Assembly (NCBI GenBank): GCA_022577435.1
Contig: JAKOON010000005.1
Location: 14,850,724-14,914,723 of the forward strand
DNA from: Embiotoca jacksoni
Taxonomy: Eukaryota; Chordata; Actinopteri; Embiotocidae
DNA length: 64,000 nt
Reading direction: 5' to 3'
Shown here: in pieces, positions 58,061-64,000 of the stretch
How positions within the stretch are numbered: the stretch's first letter is position 1
Layout of the letters: every line of letters begins with the position of its first letter
Made by a program: the position numbers and the translations under genes
Notes under the pieces: model-generated
The model's database searches: none
Seen by the model: only the letters and a program-made list of their open reading frames with translations
Told to the model about the DNA's origin: nothing

Positions 58061-58095
58061 AACAGAATATCAGCTCTAACAGCTGATATTCTGTT
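58061..58095. repeat. Perfect 15-bp inverted repeat
   Basis: Arms AACAGAATATCAGCT and AGCTGATATTCTGTT are separated by CTAAC. All 15 pairs match. Confidence 0.95.
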
Positions 58096-61000
58096 CTGTT
58101 GCTGAAGTTGTACCATTGAGTGGCTCAATATTATACTGTAGCACTGAGTAAATGGCCTGTGAGTGTAATATTGCGACAATAAACATGGACATTACATTTG
58201 AATAGTGTATGTCGTGCTGTATCAGGTGTGACATCGGCTTCATTTCCTCCTCAGTTCATGAATGTTGAATTGCAGTTGCCAGAGTAATTGTTTTTGTTTA
58301 TGGCCCTGTCTGTTTTTATGTGCACAGCTGTCACATAAAGGCAGTGGTGTTGGGATGAGGGGAATGTAGAGGTGCTCTTAAGATATTTTCATGAGGACTG
58401 TGTGAAGGCCGAGCTTCCCCTGGGCTGCCTCCCGCCTGCCCTCTTGATTATTGTGCCATTTCACCCCATGCCTTGGCTGAATCCTTGGGAGACATCAGGG
58501 CCTCTATCTCACACATGGCTGCTCTGACTCCCCACCCCTCCATCCCCCCCCTCCTCCCGCATTGCTTTGCCTCACGCTCACACTGCAAATAAGCTTTCGC
58601 ACTGTGCGAGTGTGCATGCCTGCATCTTTTTTTCCCTTTTTTTTTTCTTTTTTTTTTTTTTCTGGAAGCTAATTAGAATAACAATAACAGGAATGTGGTT
58701 TGAGAGCAGTCCTTTCCCAGTGGCATAGCAGTGAGAGGGAGAGTTGTCCCACATGTTTCTGAAAGGGCACACGCCGCTCTATTCATCCAGATGTGTTAAG
58801 CGAGGCTAAAGTCCCTGTGTTCTCTGCTCATCTGAGGCCCTCTGTGTTTATGCATAGGCAGTTGGCCTTAGGATTTTTAGATCATACAGTGTATTTTAGG
58901 AACAAGTGTCGTGAGAGTTACAGTTAAAGAAGACTTTTCTTTAGTTAGCTACTCTGTCATGTTCCTATTTTTTTGTTTCTTTTGAAGAACATCATTGTGA
59001 CTGCGGCTGTGTTTTAATACTATTCTATGGTTATAAGAGTGCTGTAAAAGATCAGAAATCAATAGTACAAACTGGGCAGGCCTTGAGACCGAAGGGGGCT
59101 ACATGTATGAGATCAATTAAAATTTACCAGGAGTAGAAACACAGTTGTGTGTTTCTGTTGTGGCACCTTGTTGTTTATTTACATTCCAAGCTAATCCAGA
59201 GCCATTAGAGCTAAAGATGTAACCGTCACCCTGGGAAACTGAAAATAGCATTGAGGAAAAACTCTCGATAACAACACAGACTGCTGTCAAAATAGATTGA
59301 GGGAATATGCAGATTAAGATGCCGTTTTATTGGTCTTAAATTATAGGCTCGATGTCCCCAAAGTCAGCAAACAAAGCCTTGAACGATAAAGAGTTATGTG
59401 AAATATTAGCATGCAGATAAACTGAAAGGCAATATACCACAAAGGGAAATGGAGATGCTGTTCCACAAAGAAGTGCAAAAGATGATATAATAATATATAC
59501 AGATGGTAATGCTACAGGCAATTTCAAACCAAACAGTCCTTGGGACTCTCTGAGAGGAACGACCCACCAGGGAGTTCATTGAGAACGAAATACCTTCAAG
59601 GGTTTCTTTTCTGTTTGTATTCTAACTGCTAATAGGAATGCAAAAAAATGGCCAGCGATTGCTATAGCAACGTCTCAACGGTCTTTAAGGCTAACGATGA
59701 AGAGATAGTTTGGATTGTTTCAAGTGCGGTTTTATGAAGTACTTTTCCATAGTCAGTGTATTATCTGAAGTATCTGAACTTCTTTGACAAAAAACAAAAT
59801 TTTACTTTGCAGAACTCGGGAAATGTTGATCACTGTTCCCTCAATCGGTTAGTTTGATTGTGACTTTTAAAACAATACCAAAGTCACTAATTATATGGTG
59901 TACATCATGGCAGCCTGCAGCTTTTTTTTTTTTTTTTTTAATCTTTTTGACTCATCATATTTTTCAGAAACACAGATACTACATACATATCAAAACAATT
60001 ATCCCTATCTTTTCTTGCAGTTTACAGTTGAATCTGTTTGACAAATCAAGCATACTGAGTGTCACCTTTTCAATCCATGCAACTTGATGTTACACATCAC
60101 AACGCGGTGCATGTTTCGGATTGTGCCCTCTTTTGTTGAAGTTTCCCTGCAAGCTAATCAGGTTTGGACATACTTTCCAATGCACAATCTGTACATTGTT
60201 AAAGGATTAAAGACGGGCTTCTTGTGTGGAGAGAAAAGTCCATTAATGGGAGTATAATGCTGCAGTCCAAGTGTTTTGTGGGATCGCTCCAATGAAACAG
60301 CTCGGCATCAACAAGGAAAACGCATTACTAGTGTTTCTCCATCTGAGGTCTAATAACCAGTGATAAAAAGGGAATTCCCAAATTACACACTCTTTCGCTA
60401 TCGAATGCAAATTAGCCAGGGCTGTTGGGGGGATACATTAGAAGAAAAAAAAACAATCTGTGTGTCTGATTGAGTTAAACATTTTGTTTTAGTTGACATT
60501 AGAGAAACCATCAGCCTACGGCTTCCATAAAATATTATTGTAGGCTTTTAAGTATGGTTCCCCTTCCTCTGTGTGTATCAGGAGGCAGGCACCTATAAGG
60601 TGGGGTGGGGGTGTCAGGCGTAGGGAGACAGGCAGTGTTTGTTGAGGATGACAGATTAGCCCCAGTTTCTTGGAAAAAGACTGATTCTGCTTGGCATAAC
60701 AGGCAGTACCTTGGGGGTTGCTCGACAGTTGCCCATCCCCATATCCCTACACTAACTCCCGTCACTCCCCACCCCCCTTCCTTTTTTGCTTTTCCTGTAT
60801 CTACCAACCCCCCTCAATGAATAGATCCTCAAGCATCCCCACCACATCCATCCTGGCTCACTGAAAGCATAATTTAGACCTCTTACAATCTAAATCATGC
60901 TATGAGGCCACACATTTTGTTTTTTAACAACTGTGTCACAGTGGAGTTGTACATCATACTGTACAACGCTGGAGAACAATGAATGTGAATAATAAATTAG

Positions 61001-63048
61001 ACCCCTGTGTTTGTTTGACATAATTTCACTTGCTTGACTGCATGTGTCACTGAAACATGGCTGATACTTAAAGGTTCGACAAAATGTCAGAGCGTGACCA
61101 TTAGATGTTATATGATATCAACTTTGCACCAACATATTAAAATAAATCAAAAAGGAATCATACACTTGCTCCAGCCAGGATCCATCCCCCTCTTTTACTG
61201 AGTTGCACATTCCTAAAGGAAGACTATTTAAGGCTATCCTTCATGCGCTGGCTCTACTGGGAGTCACTGCCACCCCCCATCTTCTCCACGCACACACCCA
61301 AACCCCCAATCCCTCCCTTTACCACCCAACAACACACAGCCACACGTCCCTGCTGTTCATGAATAATCCAGGCAGGCCGACAGGCCATTGCACTCAGCTT
61401 TGTGGGGGAAGAAGCTAGAACAAAAGACGGGCAGCTCACAGAGCAGCTATGGCTGAGTAGGCTCAGATGAGAAGACAATGGTAACTAGTGTCAGTACAGA
61501 CAGTGGCAGGAGGCAAAGACTTCAGAGTAAATCACATATCCAGGCGCCTGCTCCTATCTCAGAGCTGCCATGCCAAATACCAGAGCTGGGAACCTTGGCT
61601 TCTCGCTTTCGTCTTCGGAGCTAACACAGAAAGACAGAGAGAAAAACTATCCTCTCATCTTTCCCTGCAGATGTTTGGCTTGCAAAAAGCACAGTACTGG
61701 GCAAAGCAGACTCATTAATAAACCTTTTTATTCCGTCCTCACCAAATGGCAGGGTTAAGAACTCTGTTTAACCTCATCAAAGATGAGCAGTTTAAACCAC
61801 CTCAAGGAGATGACGTTTTACAAGGACATCGCTGATGGTGCCCTTTGTCCTTGTTCAACTGCTCAGCCCCCTGCCAAGATTTTCTGTTCCAGTCCAGTTC
61901 ACACCTTAAAACAGCTTGAAAGTATTTGACATCTCCAAACACGCAGGGGCCGGAGTAGCAGATGTGGCTGGGCTGCAGCCACAGAGGCAGTTATTGTATT
62001 AGCCCGTACGCTCCATGGGGGGGCTGCACTGACAAGGTACTAAAGATCGCCTTACTGATGCCTCGTCAACTGTCTAACAGCTAAACTTTACTCATATCAT
62101 GACAATGAGAAGAAGCGTTACTGCACACAGCTCTCACTGCTGTGTTTCTTCATATTAAGCTGCTCAGTTTATTCAAACCGACACATGTTAATAGCACGCT
62201 CTGATCATAATAACACCAGATTAAGCTTTTCTCTGATTAATTAATCATCAGATTAAAGGACTCAACAATCATAATTAGAATACTGTAGCGCCTGAGCATT
62301 TTAATGAATTATTTTCCCTCGTTTTGAGCTGGACAATAACGCTGATTTAATAGTTATCTTCATAATCATTATTAACTTTTACAGCAAGGAGGGAAAATTC
62401 AATGATACATTGAAAACTGAGAACTGAAAACATAGATATCTTACGTGCATTTTTCATAATTAAACTGATATATTTTTCCAATAACGAAAAAACTCTTGAA
62501 TGAAAGTGATGTTTTGGGTAGTTTGATTTTATTATTTGACACTAAATTAAAGCAACAATCTCAACAGTACCCGTGTGTTTGCTTGTCTGCAAAAAGTATT
62601 TATATGGAATATTTAAATGTAGCACAACATCCAACAACTAAAACAACGCTCTAAAAAAAGTTGTCAGTGCTTATAGAGATGCCTGCAGTTTGGTGGAGCC
62701 GTGGAACCAGAGCGTCTGTCTGTGATCTGTGTATACATGACTCACCAGTCCCTGACCTGGTAGCGATGAATCTGTTCTTTTCTCTACGCTGTCTGCTAGT
62801 TACTAGTTGCATTTGAAGCTCTGCTGGTTAATTTGTGAGAAAATAAACTCCTTTGTTGGAGTATTGTGTGTTCACTTTCTTTGTTTCTATCTTATTTGTG
62901 TATTGATCGTTGTACGTGGGGATTCCACAAAGTCTGACTGATAATAGCGGCTCTGTTGACATTTAGCCCAACCCCTTAGCTAGATACTTAACCTCCCTCC
63001 CTGCATGTGACCTGTGAGAGTGTGATGCTAAAAAAAGACAAAAAGGCA

Positions 63049-63095
63049 ACACACACACACACGCGCGCACACACACACGCACGCGCACGCACGCG

Positions 63096-63179
<84 letters not shown>
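63049..63179. repeat. Long CA microsatellite
   Basis: About 65 dinucleotide units. The left third is mixed with CG steps; the right part is pure CA. All ORFs crossing it are artefacts. Confidence 0.97.
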
Positions 63180-63180
<1 letters not shown>

Positions 63181-64000
63181 CCTGAAGGCATCAGGCCAAG
63201 GCTCCATATGGAGATGTGTATGACTCTATGTAAATCTACACCTACTACATGACTGACAGCAGCTTCAGGATAACAAACCTGTTGGCCCAAATGGGGTCAT
63301 TAGCTAAACACATCGTCATAGTTGATTTAATCAGACTGGGTGATGTGGTGATGAAATGTTGGCTGTTATCATTAGCATGTTGGGCGGTGTTTAGTCATTT
63401 AGTCATACATGATGAACATCTGGTTCTTGAGTTGGTTTTATTTGTTGGTATACATCAAAAGTATCTGACCAGAGGCTGACCAGGTAACATGATCGTCAAC
63501 ATGTTATTCCCTCTGTGACAATGTTAGAAAGCCAGGTTGTATGTTACAATTTTTACATGCTTATTGTTTTGACTTTTCAACTTATAAAGTTACACACTGT
63601 AGATTCAAAACATATCATGATTACGAGACACGTGACAATAGACTAATGGTTCTTTCATAGAAAAACTACTGGGTCAGCAACTCAGCGGTACATAAAGATT
63701 TGGGCTTTTTTGGGGGGGACAGGTTAGATACATTTTTTTGAGGGGGTTATAATTTGGGCTCAGCATAGAAGTGGCTTCTGTTAAGCAAAAGTTACATTAT
63801 AATACATTTCTTCTCTGAAAATCAGATCTCTTTGCAGGAATACATTAAACCTTAACTAAGTTTTATATATATATTATATACAGTTATTTGGAACATTTTA
63901 GTCTTCGTAACAATTAAACAAATAATAATGACAAATCAACTAATAATGTTTAATGAGTTCATTGGTGCGCTTTCATTTCTTTTTATTTTACCTTTACACG

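Larger units (their letters stand above)
55785..64000 (+). other. Probable ell2 intron 2, running off the right edge
   Basis: 8.2 kb without a recognisable exon. It is low in interspersed repeats compared with the fkbp16 intron, especially about 56.2-58.9 kb. It holds a 34-bp tandem duplication (57,582-57,649), a perfect hairpin (58,061-58,095) and a long CA array (63,049-63,179). Assignment to ell2 is inferred from the open donor at 55,785. Confidence 0.65.

Noticed and set aside
63007..63290. Long Thr-His or Val-Cys repeat ORFs over the CA array
   Set aside because: Translation of a dinucleotide repeat, not a gene. The same applies at 42,145-42,504 and 52,240-52,546.

Overview
This window is vertebrate nuclear DNA, almost certainly from a teleost fish and probably a percomorph. 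It has split genes with GT-AG introns. The proteins resemble vertebrate SEMA4B, RASEF, FKBP8-type and ELL/ELL2 proteins. The non-coding part is AT-rich, with long CA/GT arrays, Tc1-type transposons and short dispersed repeats typical of fish genomes. I identified the genes by reading splice junctions and comparing translations with families I know. No database search was possible.

Layout: (1) 1-7.8 kb holds the 3' half of a class 4 semaphorin (sema4b, + strand; seven exons from mid-sema domain to stop, then a long 3' UTR). (2) 8.8-21.3 kb holds a complete rasef (Rab45) gene on the + strand. Its 17 coding exons sum to 1995 nt (664 aa): EF-hands, coiled coil, then a C-terminal Rab GTPase. (3) 21.5-50.5 kb holds a complete FKBP8-like gene (fkbp16-like, - strand). 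Its eight coding exons sum to 1428 nt (475 aa): acidic N-terminus, FKBP-like domain, TPRs and C-terminal membrane anchor. A 21.7 kb intron between its third and fourth exons fills the middle of the window with repeats. (4) From 52.6 kb on the + strand are the first two coding exons of an ELL-family RNA polymerase II elongation factor (ell2-like). The rest of the window (55.8-64 kb) is its next intron.

The genes do not form a pathway. sema4b is a transmembrane guidance ligand or receptor, rasef a membrane-traffic GTPase, the FKBP a tail-anchored co-chaperone, and ell2 a nuclear elongation factor. Their arrangement is tandem (sema4b then rasef), convergent (rasef and fkbp16, stop codons 977 bp apart) and divergent (fkbp16 and ell2, start codons 2.1 kb apart).

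Mobile DNA includes a truncated Tc1-like element (42.8-43.6 kb), an older Tc1 remnant in rasef intron 2, and a TTAA-flanked foldback MITE (32.6 kb) with a second terminal fragment at 23.5 kb. There are also AT-rich dispersed repeats, two tRNA-related SINE-like pieces and many microsatellites. I found no new enzyme system, CRISPR array or RNA gene. The most testable oddities are complementary CAA/TTG tracts flanking one fkbp16 exon, possibly overlapping convergent 3' UTRs, an overlapping upstream ORF at ell2, and nested foldback elements.
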